Assembly: GCA_964276145.1 (NCBI GenBank)
Contig: CAXYDN010000003.1
Coordinates: 186,001 to 250,000, forward strand
Length of the DNA: 64,000 nucleotides
Direction: 5' to 3'
DNA from: SCGC-AAA076-P13 sp964276145
Lineage (GTDB): Bacteria; Pseudomonadota; Gammaproteobacteria; Magnimaribacterales; D2472
The position numbers were made by a program, and so were the translations under genes. Of this stretch, positions 50,904 to 59,076 are shown piece after piece (positions within the stretch are counted from its first letter, which is position 1; each line of letters starts with the position of its first letter). Under the pieces are notes generated by a model. The model made no database searches. It had not been told where the DNA came from and saw only the letters and a list, made by a program, of their open reading frames with translations.

Positions 50904-51244
50904 TAGATTGAAGCCTCTTTTTTCAAAAATATTGTTGGGTTTAACACTGTATTAATAAAAATAAAGAAAAGCATGGCGCTAACAAAAGCACTTTGCATGA
51001 AAGTTGCTGTGAGATATAAGAAAAATACAAACAAAGCCCATTTTATAGACCAGTTATAAGCAGCATTAATTCCATAGTCATTGATTTTTGCGCCAATAAA
51101 ATAAGCGATGGATATGAATATAAAATAAACTACAGGCAATATAAAGAACATTGGGTTTTGAGTACTGCCAAAAACCAACAAGACCAAAGCAATAACACCT
51201 AACAATGATTTGTTACTAAAAATTGTATTTTTGAGGCTTTTCAA
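50903..51244 (-). CDS. atpI: ATP synthase protein I
   Basis: A 113-residue membrane protein in the first position of the atp operon. Three to four helices (SLLGVIALVLLVFGST, FFILPVVYFIFISIAYFIGA, WALFVFFLYLTATFMQSAFV). Sequence is poorly conserved as usual for AtpI; assignment rests on position and topology. Its ATG lies 32 bases downstream of the -10 element. Confidence 0.85.
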   Translation of the reverse strand: MKSLKNTIFSNKSLLGVIALVLLVFGSTQNPMFFILPVVYFIFISIAYFIGAKINDYGINAAYNWSIKWALFVFFLYLTATFMQSAFVSAMLFFIFINTVLNPTIFLKKEASI

Positions 51245-51276
51245 AAGATCGGTTTTTTCTTAATTAATTGCGGTGA

Positions 51277-51305
51277 ATTATAGAAATTTATGGTCTTATT
51301 AACAA
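51277..51305 (-). promoter_or_regulatory. Promoter of the atp operon
   Basis: On the minus strand a -35 TTGTTA (rc of 51300 to 51305) is followed by exactly 17 bases and a -10 TATAAT (rc of 51277 to 51282). It stands between parB and atpI and reads into atpI, atpB and the rest of the operon. Confidence 0.82.
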
Positions 51306-51340
51306 GGTGTTTTCTGTTTAATTTGAAAGTTTTTTACGGT

Positions 51341-52183
51341 TTAGTTTTTTAGCTTTGAAATGATTGTCTCTAGCTCGCCAGAGGTATTGTATGTTATGAC
51401 TACCTTTCCAGCTTTTTTGTTTTTTGCTTCTATTTCCACCTTATGGCCAAACCCCTCTGACATTTCCTCTTCTACATTTAATAAGTCCGTGTCTTTGGTT
51501 TTTTTTATATTTTTTGAGCTTGTTTTTTTTGATCTAGATAAACCGCTTAACTCTTTAACACTTAGTTTGTTTTTTATGATGTTGTTTGCTGCCCTTTCAG
51601 CATCTTCAGCGCTCATTGCAACCAAAAGTTTTGCATGCCCTTTTTCAATCTGGCCAGTCGAAAGCATATCTAGAACTTTTGGTGATAGGTTGAGCAATCT
51701 TAGAGAGTTAGCGATGGTGCTTCTGGCTTTTCCTGTAGATGAGGCAACCTCATCCTGGGTTAAGCCAAACTCTCTTTTTAACCTGTCATAACCACGAGCC
51801 TCTTCAACTGCATTTAAATCCTCCCTTTGAAGGTTTTCGATAAGGGCTGATTCAAGGGCGTCTTGATCTTTTTTTTGGTCAATAAGGCAGGGGATTGTTG
51901 TTAGTCCAGCCTTTTTTGAAGCTCTTAACCTTCTTTCTCCAGCTATAACTTCGTATTTGTTTAAACCCATTTCTCTTACAAGAATTGGGGAAATGACTCC
52001 ATGGTTTTTGATAGAATCTGTAAGCTCTAATAGTTTGCCCTCGTCAAAATTTGATCTTGGTTGAAACCTTCCTGCGCTAATGTTGTCAATTGAAACCTCT
52101 TTTACGGTTTTTTGGTTTACTTCTTTGTTTGAGCCTAAAAGAGCGTCGAGACCTCTGTTTAAACTTTTATTTTCATCAGACAT
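51341..52183 (-). CDS. parB: Chromosome-partitioning protein ParB (Spo0J family)
   Basis: A 280-residue ParB from ATG 52183 (an in-frame TTG six bases upstream is less likely). The N-terminal LNRGLDALLG matches the ParA-contact region, QPRSNFDEGKLLELTDSIKNHGVISPILVREMGLNKYEVIAGERRLRASKKAG is the CTPase domain, and RSTIANSLRLLNLS the HTH that reads parS. The 8-base overlap with parA shows an operon. A candidate parS is in recF. Confidence 0.95.
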   Translation of the reverse strand: MSDENKSLNRGLDALLGSNKEVNQKTVKEVSIDNISAGRFQPRSNFDEGKLLELTDSIKNHGVISPILVREMGLNKYEVIAGERRLRASKKAGLTTIPCLIDQKKDQDALESALIENLQREDLNAVEEARGYDRLKREFGLTQDEVASSTGKARSTIANSLRLLNLSPKVLDMLSTGQIEKGHAKLLVAMSAEDAERAANNIIKNKLSVKELSGLSRSKKTSSKNIKKTKDTDLLNVEEEMSEGFGHKVEIEAKNKKAGKVVITYNTSGELETIISKLKN

Positions 52184-52937
52184 ATTCAACCTTCCTGATT
52201 AGCTCGCCAGCAAGAGCAAGATAAGCTTTTGCTCCATATGATGTTGGCATATATTTTACGCCAGAAACCCCATGACTTGGTGCTTCGGCTAGTTTTATAT
52301 TTCTTGGTATTAAGGTGTTAAAAACAAGGTTAGAAAAATGGCTTTCTAACTCATCAGAAACCTCTTTTGCAAGGTTGTTTCTCATATCAACCATGGTTCT
52401 TATTATCCCCAGAACCCTATTCGATGTTAAGTTTTTATCTGAAAGGGTTTTTATTGTTTGCATTAGGCCTGTCACGCCCTCTAGTGAATAATATTCGCAC
52501 TGAAGTGGTATCAGTGTTCCAGAGGCAGCAAATAAAGCTTCTATTGTTAATTGGTTTAATGTTGGAGGTGTGTCAATTATTGTGTAGTCGTATTTTTTTT
52601 CTATATTTTCAATTTCTTTTGATAAAAAATTCTGTTTTTGTGAGTCCCTTATTCCCACCTCTAAGGCGATAAGATCTTGCCCGCCTGGAATAACATCATA
52701 ACTATCAGATGTTTTGTAAATACAATCATTAATATTTTTTTCTTCAAAAAAGAGGTTGAAAAGAGTGCTTGGATTCTCTTCTTTTATTCCGGTTGCTGTG
52801 GTTGCGTTGCCTTGGGGATCAAGGTCTATTAATAAAACCTCTCTTTTTGTGGCGGAAAGGCTTGATGCGAGATTAACTGCGGTTGTTGTTTTTCCAACCC
52901 CACCTTTTTGGTTGGCTATTGCTATAACCTTATTCAT
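52176..52937 (-). CDS. parA: Chromosome-partitioning ATPase ParA (Soj)
   Basis: A 253-residue ParA. The deviant Walker A KGGVGKTTT is at 11 to 19, with DLDPQGNATT and the C-terminal ELESHFSNLVFNTLIPRNIKLAEAPSHG pattern of chromosomal Soj proteins. It overlaps the repaired rsmG stop (ATGA). Confidence 0.96.
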   Translation of the reverse strand: MNKVIAIANQKGGVGKTTTAVNLASSLSATKREVLLIDLDPQGNATTATGIKEENPSTLFNLFFEEKNINDCIYKTSDSYDVIPGGQDLIALEVGIRDSQKQNFLSKEIENIEKKYDYTIIDTPPTLNQLTIEALFAASGTLIPLQCEYYSLEGVTGLMQTIKTLSDKNLTSNRVLGIIRTMVDMRNNLAKEVSDELESHFSNLVFNTLIPRNIKLAEAPSHGVSGVKYMPTSYGAKAYLALAGELIRKVEYV

Positions 52938-53523
52938 TTTTTTGTTATCTGCACTATATGTCTTTCATATTTTTTGTTCTCTAGTTCGATTATTTCATAC
53001 TTATAATTGTTTGTGTTTATTGCTGTTATTTCTTCTTCTATTTTTTCAGCCCTTCCTTTAAGTAGAAGGTATCTGCCGTTTTCTTTTAGGTTGTTTTTTG
53101 TTAGGTCTAAGATATTTTTTATAGACGAAAAGGCTCTTGCTGTTATTACAGAATACTTTTCAAGAGCGTTTTTTTGGCTTATTGTTGTTTTTAAAACACT
53201 TTATGTTTTTTAGCTTTAGCGCATCCTTTGTTTTGTTTAAAAAGTAGCACTTTTTTTGGCTCTTTTCTAATAAGTGAATTTCGCTTTCGGGCCGTAAGAT
53301 TGCAAGGACTATTCCAGGAAAGCCTCCTCCGGAACCCAAGGTCTAGAATTTTTTCTTTAGTTTTTATTTTTTCCACCAAAGGCAGACAGTCAAGGATATC
53401 TTTCTCAAGCACCTCTTCTTTGTTTGCTCTAATAAAAATATTGTGTTTTAGGTTGAAGGTTAGGGCCTCGTTTATGAAATGGTTTATTAGCTCCTCTTCT
53501 TTGCTGGATAGCTCTTTATGCAT
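52934..53523 (-). pseudogene. rsmG: 16S rRNA methyltransferase RsmG (GidB), two frameshifts as sequenced
   Basis: Coding runs in three frames: ATG 53523 to about 53335 (ILDLG), then GSGGGFPGIVLAILRPESEIHLLEKSQKK to about 53196, then a third frame with ISQKNALEKYSVITARAF and LLLKGRAEK ending at 52934. All RsmG motifs are in order, and the repaired protein is about 195 residues, the usual size. Two single extra bases (in GGGTT and in a TTTT run) break the frames. It makes m7G527 in 16S rRNA with SAM. Start overlaps mnmG, stop overlaps parA. Confidence 0.85.
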
Positions 53524-55365
53524 TGACCTTTTTTATTTCTATTTTTTTAATGTTGATTAAAATTAGGTTTATAGCAGCGGGTGTTACTCCCTCTATTTGT
53601 GAAGCGGATCCAATTGTTTCTGGTCTTGATTGTGTTAACTTTTCAACAACCTCGTTAGATAGGCCGCTAATATTTTTATAGTCGATACTCATCAGGGATG
53701 TTTTTGTTGTTTTGTTTTTTATTTTTGTTGATTTCTCTTTTTTGTTTATCTATATATCCTTTATATTTGATCTCAACCGAGGCCCTTTTAAGAAGATTTT
53801 GTTCTTTTTCTTTAAGCTTTATAAGCTTGTTTTCATCCACATCAGGTCTTGCGAGTATAGATGCAAGGCTTCTTTTTTCTTTCGAGGTTGATTGTCTCGT
53901 TTTTTTTGTTTAGAAATGTTTTTGTCTTTGTTTTTTCTAAAACATTCGCTACAAATTCTTTATATTGATTTTCTTTTTTTAAGTAGTCTTGGTGTCTTCT
54001 GTCTGTTATTAGCCCCAATTGGTGTGCTTTTGATAAAAGCCTTTGCTCTGCGTTGTTTTGAGACAGCAAAAGTCTGTGCTCAGCTCTGCTTGTGAACATT
54101 CTGTATGGTTCTGTTATTCCGTGTGTTGTGAGGTCGTCTGTTAAAACGCCTATATAAGCCTCGTCCCTATTAAGCACAAACGGTTCTTTGTTTTGTATTG
54201 ATAGTGTTGCGTTTATTCCAGCGACCAACCCTTGTGCTGCTGCTTCTTCATAACCTGTTGTCCCGTTTATTTGTCCTGCTAAATAAAAGTCTTTTAAAAA
54301 AGTTGTTTCTAGTGTTTTTTTGTTGGTTCTTGGGTCTATAAAATCATATTCAACAGCATATCCGTATTCTGTTATTTCTGCTGCCTCCATTCCTTTGATG
54401 GAGGTTATAAAATCTTTTTGGGTTTTTTTGGGGAGACTTGTTGAGATGCCGTTTGGATAAACAAGATCAACACCTATGCCCTCCGGCTCTATAAATATTT
54501 GATGGCTGTCTTTGGATGCGAATTTAAAAACCTTGTCTTCTATAGACGGGCAATATCTTGGCCCGATTCCAGATATATTTCCAGAATACATGGCTGAGAG
54601 ATGGGTGTTGTCTGCAATTATTTTGTGGGTTTTTTTATTGGTTCTTGCTATATAACAAGATAGTTGTTTTTGGTGGTCTTTAACCTCACGAGTCAAGGAC
54701 ATAAAGGGTGTAGGAATTTCACCTGGCTGTTCCTCCATAACAGAAAGATCCAAGCTGGACATTTTTATTCTTGCTGGTGTTCCGGTTTTGAGTCTGCCCA
54801 TTGGAAGTTTTAGGCTATAAAGTTTTTTAGATAAAGGAATTGCTGAGTCATCACCAACCCTTCCGCCTTTGGTCACCTCTGTTCCTGTATACATCAAGCC
54901 ATTTAAAAAAGTGCCTGTGGTTAAGATTGTTTTTTTAGCTAACACCTCATCATCGTTAGCTACTACTCCTTTAACAAACCCCTTATCAATAATTAGATCT
55001 GTTACCTCGGCCTCGATAATTACAATGTTTGTTTTATTTAAAATTTCCTGAACAGCCTCTTTATAAAGTTTTCTATCGCATTGAACCCTAAGAGCTTGAA
55101 CAGCATCGCCTTTTCTGGTGTTAAGTGTTCTATATTGGATCCCTGACATATCTGTTGCAAGAGGCATAACTCCCCCCATAGAGTCTATCTCTCTAACAAT
55201 GTGTGTTTTACCAAGACCCCCGATTGCTGGATTGCATGACATCTGACCAATTTTGTTTTTTTCAAAAGTAACTAAGGCGCATGACATGCCAAGCCTGTAT
55301 GCAGCATGGGCCGCCTCTACACCTGCGTGCCCACCACCCACAACTACAATATCAAATTTTTCCAT
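53516..55365 (-). pseudogene. mnmG: tRNA uridine-5-carboxymethylaminomethyl modification enzyme MnmG (GidA), two frameshifts as sequenced
   Basis: The first 500 residues are intact: FAD motif GGGHAGVEAA, then CNPAIGGLGKTHIVREIDS and the GQINGTTGYEEAAAQG region. Near 53870 to 53884 (an A run on the coding strand) one extra base breaks the frame, and the next frame (RSLASILARPDVDE, then SVEIKYKGYIDKQKRE) continues to about 53686, where a second extra base leads to the last frame (DYKNISGLSNEVVEKL, RPETIGSASQIEGVTPAAINL) ending at 53516. Repaired length about 615 residues, normal. Acts with MnmE on tRNA wobble uridines. Confidence 0.88.
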
Positions 55366-55581
55366 ATACTTATTAAAACCAATAATATCTATATTATATA
55401 CTTATTGTTATTTCTATTAAGGGAGCCTCTTTTTGTTAATAACCCCTAACAACACCCTAAAAGACAAAGAAAAACAACAATGACAAGTTATGTTTAACCC
55501 TGTTAAAAGGGGCACCAAAAAACACATAAAAACCTGTTGATAAAAAAAGAAGTTAAAATTTAAACACAGATTAATAACAGC
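55366..55581. other. AT-rich gap between mnmG and mnmE; strand-composition switch point
   Basis: The 216-base gap has an AT-rich left part (about 55366 to 55430), a near-palindrome TTTAACCCTGTTAAA at 55493 to 55507, and weak DnaA-box-like TGTTGATAA at 55535 to 55543. The mnmG/gidA region often carries oriC in gammaproteobacteria, but no consensus box is present here. The forward strand changes from G/T-rich to C/A-rich at this point. Confidence 0.35.
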
Positions 55582-56895
55582 TTATTTACCAATACAAAAA
55601 CTGCTAAAAATATCTCCCAACAAAGAATCTGAAGTTTTAACACCAACAATCGCATCTAATGATTTCCTGGCCAGTTTTAAATCTTCTGCAACCAACTCCA
55701 AGCCCTCAACATTTTCTATTTTTATAACAGCTTCCTTTAAACTCTCTAACGACGAGTTGAATAAAGAAATATGACGATCTCGAACCATATAACTATAATC
55801 GCTTTGCTCGCCGACCCTAAAAGCATCAGCAAGAACGTTTTTTAACTTACCAAAACCCTCCCCAGTTTTTGCTGACACCAAACAATCAAAAGCATCGACA
55901 GCCGGCCCACCGAGATCTAATTTGTTATAAACCTTTATATACTTTTTGCTATGCACAAGATTTGAAAATTTTTTCATCTCATCTTTATTAAAAGAATCAA
56001 AGATACCAACAACAACATCAGCATTATTTATTTGACCAAGAGCCAAGTTTATTCCTCTAGACTCTATCTCGTCTTCTGTGTTCCTTATTCCAGCAGAGTC
56101 CGACAAGGAAAAAGAGGCGTTATTATAAAACAACTCAGACTCCACAAGGTCTCTTGTTGTTCCAGCAACGTTTGAAACCAAAGCTCTCTCAAAACCCAAA
56201 AGCCTATTAAACACAGACGACTTTCCAGAATTAACAGGACCAATAAAAAGAACTTTATTTTTAATAGAGTAATTTTTTTTACTAACACACCCACCAACAA
56301 AAGAAGAGAAATCCTCAATGGTTGTTTTTAAATTATTTATTAAAGAAGGGTCTAAAAAGTCTTCCCCCTCGTCTGAAAAATCTATCTCACCTTCAACGCG
56401 CACCCTGTGGAAATCTATTGTGTCTGAAAAACCAACAACCCTTTCTGTAAAAGACCCAGACAAAGAGCTTGACGACAAATAAACACCCTCTGCACTTGAG
56501 CTGTCTATCACATCAACAACAGACTCTGCTTCGTTTAAACTAATTTTATTGTTTAAGAAGGCCCTTTTTGTAAACTCGCCAGGAGCGGCTTCTTCAAAAC
56601 CAACACCCTTAAAAACATCAACAATAAGAGCCATCACACCCAGGCCTCCGTGTGCATAAATTTCAAAAGAATCCTCACCGGTATAGCTTTCAGGACCTTT
56701 AAAAAAAACCATACCAACCTTATCAACAAGACCTCCATCTTTGTTTAGGAGTGTTTTTAAATAGAAGGTTCTTGGTTTATTTGGCGAGGATCCTGTAAGG
56801 GCCTTTATCTTTTCAAGGCATCCAGAACCAGAAACCCTAAAAATACAGATAGCAGATTTTGCAGGAGGTGTGGCAAGAGCAAAAACAATTGACAT
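55582..56895 (-). CDS. mnmE: tRNA modification GTPase MnmE (TrmE)
   Basis: A 437-residue MnmE with a GTPase domain around GPVNSGKSSVFNRLLG and DSAGIRNTEDEIESRGI, and the C-terminal FCIGK, the signature of the family. Forms with MnmG the complex that adds carboxymethylaminomethyl to wobble uridine. Coding strand is strongly G/T-rich, unlike mnmG. Confidence 0.97.
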   Translation of the reverse strand: MSIVFALATPPAKSAICIFRVSGSGCLEKIKALTGSSPNKPRTFYLKTLLNKDGGLVDKVGMVFFKGPESYTGEDSFEIYAHGGLGVMALIVDVFKGVGFEEAAPGEFTKRAFLNNKISLNEAESVVDVIDSSSAEGVYLSSSSLSGSFTERVVGFSDTIDFHRVRVEGEIDFSDEGEDFLDPSLINNLKTTIEDFSSFVGGCVSKKNYSIKNKVLFIGPVNSGKSSVFNRLLGFERALVSNVAGTTRDLVESELFYNNASFSLSDSAGIRNTEDEIESRGINLALGQINNADVVVGIFDSFNKDEMKKFSNLVHSKKYIKVYNKLDLGGPAVDAFDCLVSAKTGEGFGKLKNVLADAFRVGEQSDYSYMVRDRHISLFNSSLESLKEAVIKIENVEGLELVAEDLKLARKSLDAIVGVKTSDSLLGDIFSSFCIGK

Positions 56896-56900
56896 AAGGC

Positions 56901-58454
56901 TTAAGAGCCCCCAGACCCCACATCACCCAAGACACCAGTTTTTTTATAAAGGTACCTTTGTTGACCTAAAGAAAAACCAGAGTTAACAACCGAGTACAAA
57001 CAAAGACCAGCGGGAAATATAAAAAAGAAAATAGAAAAGACAACTGGCATATATTTCATAACTTGTGCTTGTGTAGGGTCTGATGTTGGCGGCGCCGGAC
57101 TAAGTTTTTGAGTAGAAACCATAACCAAACCAAATAAAACAGGCAAGATGAACAAAGGATCGGGAATGGAGAGGTCAGATATCCAATAAAAAGACGCATG
57201 CCTTAGCTCGACCATCTCCCTCAGCGCAAAAAAGAAACCGATAAAAAACGGCATTTGAGCCAAGACTGGAAGGCATCCACCCAAAGGGTTAACCCCCTCT
57301 TTCTTATATAAAGCCATTACCTCTGCGCTTGCTTTTTGCCTATCGTTCTTGTGTCTGTCTTGGATATCTTTCATCATTGGCCCAACCTTCCGCATTCCAG
57401 CCATAGAAGCAAAACCCTTGGCGGTAACAGGAAACAAAGCCAATTTCAAAATTAGAGTAAAAATTATAATAGACAAAGCCCAGCTATTAACATACTCATT
57501 AATAAGATCCAAAAACCAAACCATTGGTTGAGATATAAACCAAAACCAACCCATATCAATTGACAGCTCTAAATTATCGGCCCTTTGAGCAAGATCTTTC
57601 CTGATTTTTGGACCAATAAAAACTCGGTGTGAGTGAGAGTAAACAAGGTTTGTCGCCTCACCCTTTTCAACCGTATAACCCATTCTATAAGTACCAGAAT
57701 TAGCGGGTTGAGCAAAATAGTTATAAACATAATCATCAGAACCAATTAAAACTGCAAAGAAATATTTTTGAATAAAAGAAACCCACCCCGACCTAGAAAG
57801 AACAGAAAAAGGCTCATCTATACTTCTTAATCTTGATGATAAATAAGGGTCTTGATCGCTGCTAATAACAACACCCTGGTAGGAGCTATTATTCATCATA
57901 CCACCCTCTATAACAGCTGTTTTTAAATCCAAAGACCTGCCCTCTGTTCTATATAGTGAAGCAAAAGGTTTTCCACCAACACCGTTATCTGAACTATCTT
58001 TTACAAGCACTTCGTATGTGTTTGGCAAAAAACTAAACTCTTTGGTTAGGTCACCATCTGTGCTTTTAAGAATGACAAAACTATCACCATAATTATCTAA
58101 AACATATTTAGATGCTTGGCCAGTGAACCCGGTTTTAAGATAATACTTGAAAGACCCTGTTTCTGATGAACCAAAAACCCTGACCCCCATAGAGCCCTCA
58201 ACATTTTCTACCCCATACTCTTTTAGACGCGACTCAACAATAGAGCCTGTTTGAATAGCAATCTTCAGCTTTAAAAGGTCATTTTCAAGATAAACATATA
58301 AACCGTCGTCTGAAACCTGAGGTTTTAAATTTTCAACTTTAGCTGCTTCAAGGTGATCAACAACAGATTCAGCTCTGCTGTCTGACGTCCACTCATAAAA
58401 AAGAGCTACAGACAAAATCGCTATCAAACCAAGATAAACTTTTCTTATGTTCAT
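56901..58454 (-). CDS. yidC: Membrane protein insertase YidC
   Basis: A 517-residue gammaproteobacterial YidC: N-terminal helix, a large periplasmic beta domain (about 50 to 290) and the insertase core (WALSIIIFTLILKLALFPVTAKGFASMAGMRKVGPMMKDIQDRHKNDRQK, GGCLPVLAQMPFFIGFFFALREMV). Starts 5 bases after rnpA ends. The yidD gene, usual between rnpA and yidC, is absent. Confidence 0.96.
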   Translation of the reverse strand: MNIRKVYLGLIAILSVALFYEWTSDSRAESVVDHLEAAKVENLKPQVSDDGLYVYLENDLLKLKIAIQTGSIVESRLKEYGVENVEGSMGVRVFGSSETGSFKYYLKTGFTGQASKYVLDNYGDSFVILKSTDGDLTKEFSFLPNTYEVLVKDSSDNGVGGKPFASLYRTEGRSLDLKTAVIEGGMMNNSSYQGVVISSDQDPYLSSRLRSIDEPFSVLSRSGWVSFIQKYFFAVLIGSDDYVYNYFAQPANSGTYRMGYTVEKGEATNLVYSHSHRVFIGPKIRKDLAQRADNLELSIDMGWFWFISQPMVWFLDLINEYVNSWALSIIIFTLILKLALFPVTAKGFASMAGMRKVGPMMKDIQDRHKNDRQKASAEVMALYKKEGVNPLGGCLPVLAQMPFFIGFFFALREMVELRHASFYWISDLSIPDPLFILPVLFGLVMVSTQKLSPAPPTSDPTQAQVMKYMPVVFSIFFFIFPAGLCLYSVVNSGFSLGQQRYLYKKTGVLGDVGSGGS

Positions 58455-58458
58455 TTAT

Positions 58459-58755
58459 TTATATTCCTTTTTGATACAGTGATTCTACAGCCTTAACAAT
58501 CTCAACAGAAGCCTCATGATATTTTAATTCACCAAAAGGCTTGTAAACAAGAACAACAAACAACCCTTTGTCAGCTATTAAATTGTTTGTTTTGAATATT
58601 TCTTTAATTTGCCTCTTAATTTTATTTCTATCTACAGCAAGTTTAAAATTTTTTTTTGCGATAGATATCCTTAAAGCTGATGGCTCTGAGGGTAAGTAAA
58701 AAAGCCTAATATTTTTAGATGTGTGGAAGTGTTTAGGCAGTTTGGGCTGAAACAA
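58459..58755 (-). CDS. rnpA: Ribonuclease P protein component
   Basis: A 98-residue RnpA with a TTG start at 58755; no ATG is available. The RNA-binding signature ISIAKKNFKLAVDRNKIKRQIKEIFKTN is typical (AxRNxxKRxxR-like). It starts 3 bases after the rpmH stop, the common order. Size near normal. Confidence 0.92.
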   Translation of the reverse strand: MFQPKLPKHFHTSKNIRLFYLPSEPSALRISIAKKNFKLAVDRNKIKRQIKEIFKTNNLIADKGLFVVLVYKPFGELKYHEASVEIVKAVESLYQKGI

Positions 58756-58758
58756 GCC

Positions 58759-58893
58759 CTAAGCTGATAGAACCTTGCGGCCCTTTTTTCTTCTATTGGA
58801 TAGTATAGCTCTTCCAGCCTTTGTAGCCATTCTTGCTCTAAAGCCATGAGTTCTGCTTCTTTTTAATGTGCTTGGTTGAAATGTTCTTTTCAT
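58759..58893 (-). CDS. rpmH: 50S ribosomal protein L34
   Basis: A 44-residue protein, MKRTFQPSTLKRSRTHGF and ending SNRRKKGRKVLSA, which is L34 in full. It is the first gene of the rpmH-rnpA-yidC-mnmE run, divergent from dnaA. Confidence 0.97.
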   Translation of the reverse strand: MKRTFQPSTLKRSRTHGFRARMATKAGRAILSNRRKKGRKVLSA

Positions 58894-58922
58894 AATTAAC
58901 TACCTAAAAAAAATAGTGGCGC

Positions 58923-58951
58923 ATTATAGCCCATTAATTATAAGATTTCAT
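58923..58951 (-). promoter_or_regulatory. Likely rpmH promoter
   Basis: On the minus strand TATAAT (rc of 58923 to 58928) is preceded after 17 bases by ATGAAA (rc of 58946 to 58951), a 4-of-6 match to the -35 consensus. It reads into rpmH, 29 bases before its ATG. Confidence 0.6.
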
Positions 58952-58991
58952 AGTAATTTTAAAAAACATAAAATATTTTTTTATATACAAG

Positions 58992-59000
58992 TTATCCACA
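58992..59000 (+). promoter_or_regulatory. Consensus DnaA box
   Basis: TTATCCACA is a perfect match to the DnaA box. It lies 77 bases upstream of the dnaA start, where DnaA usually controls its own transcription; it could also be a part of oriC. Confidence 0.8.
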
Positions 59001-59076
59001 GAAAATTCATTAACTTATCCTGTAGATATCTTGTTAGTTTTTTAATAGACTAGTTATCTATTAGGAGGACTTAGGA

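Larger units (their letters stand above)
58894..59076. other. rpmH-dnaA intergenic region, candidate oriC/dnaA control region
   Basis: The 183-base gap separates divergent rpmH and dnaA, the site of oriC in Pseudomonas-like gammaproteobacteria. It is AT-rich and carries one consensus DnaA box (TTATCCACA at 58992 to 59000) and two weaker ones (TTATCCTGT at 59015 to 59023 and TTATCTATT at 59054 to 59062). One strong box is more than expected by chance yet fewer than in a full oriC. Confidence 0.5.

Noticed and set aside
58992..59062. A full oriC array
   Set aside because: Only one consensus DnaA box and two weak ones are present, too few to call oriC without skew or depth data.
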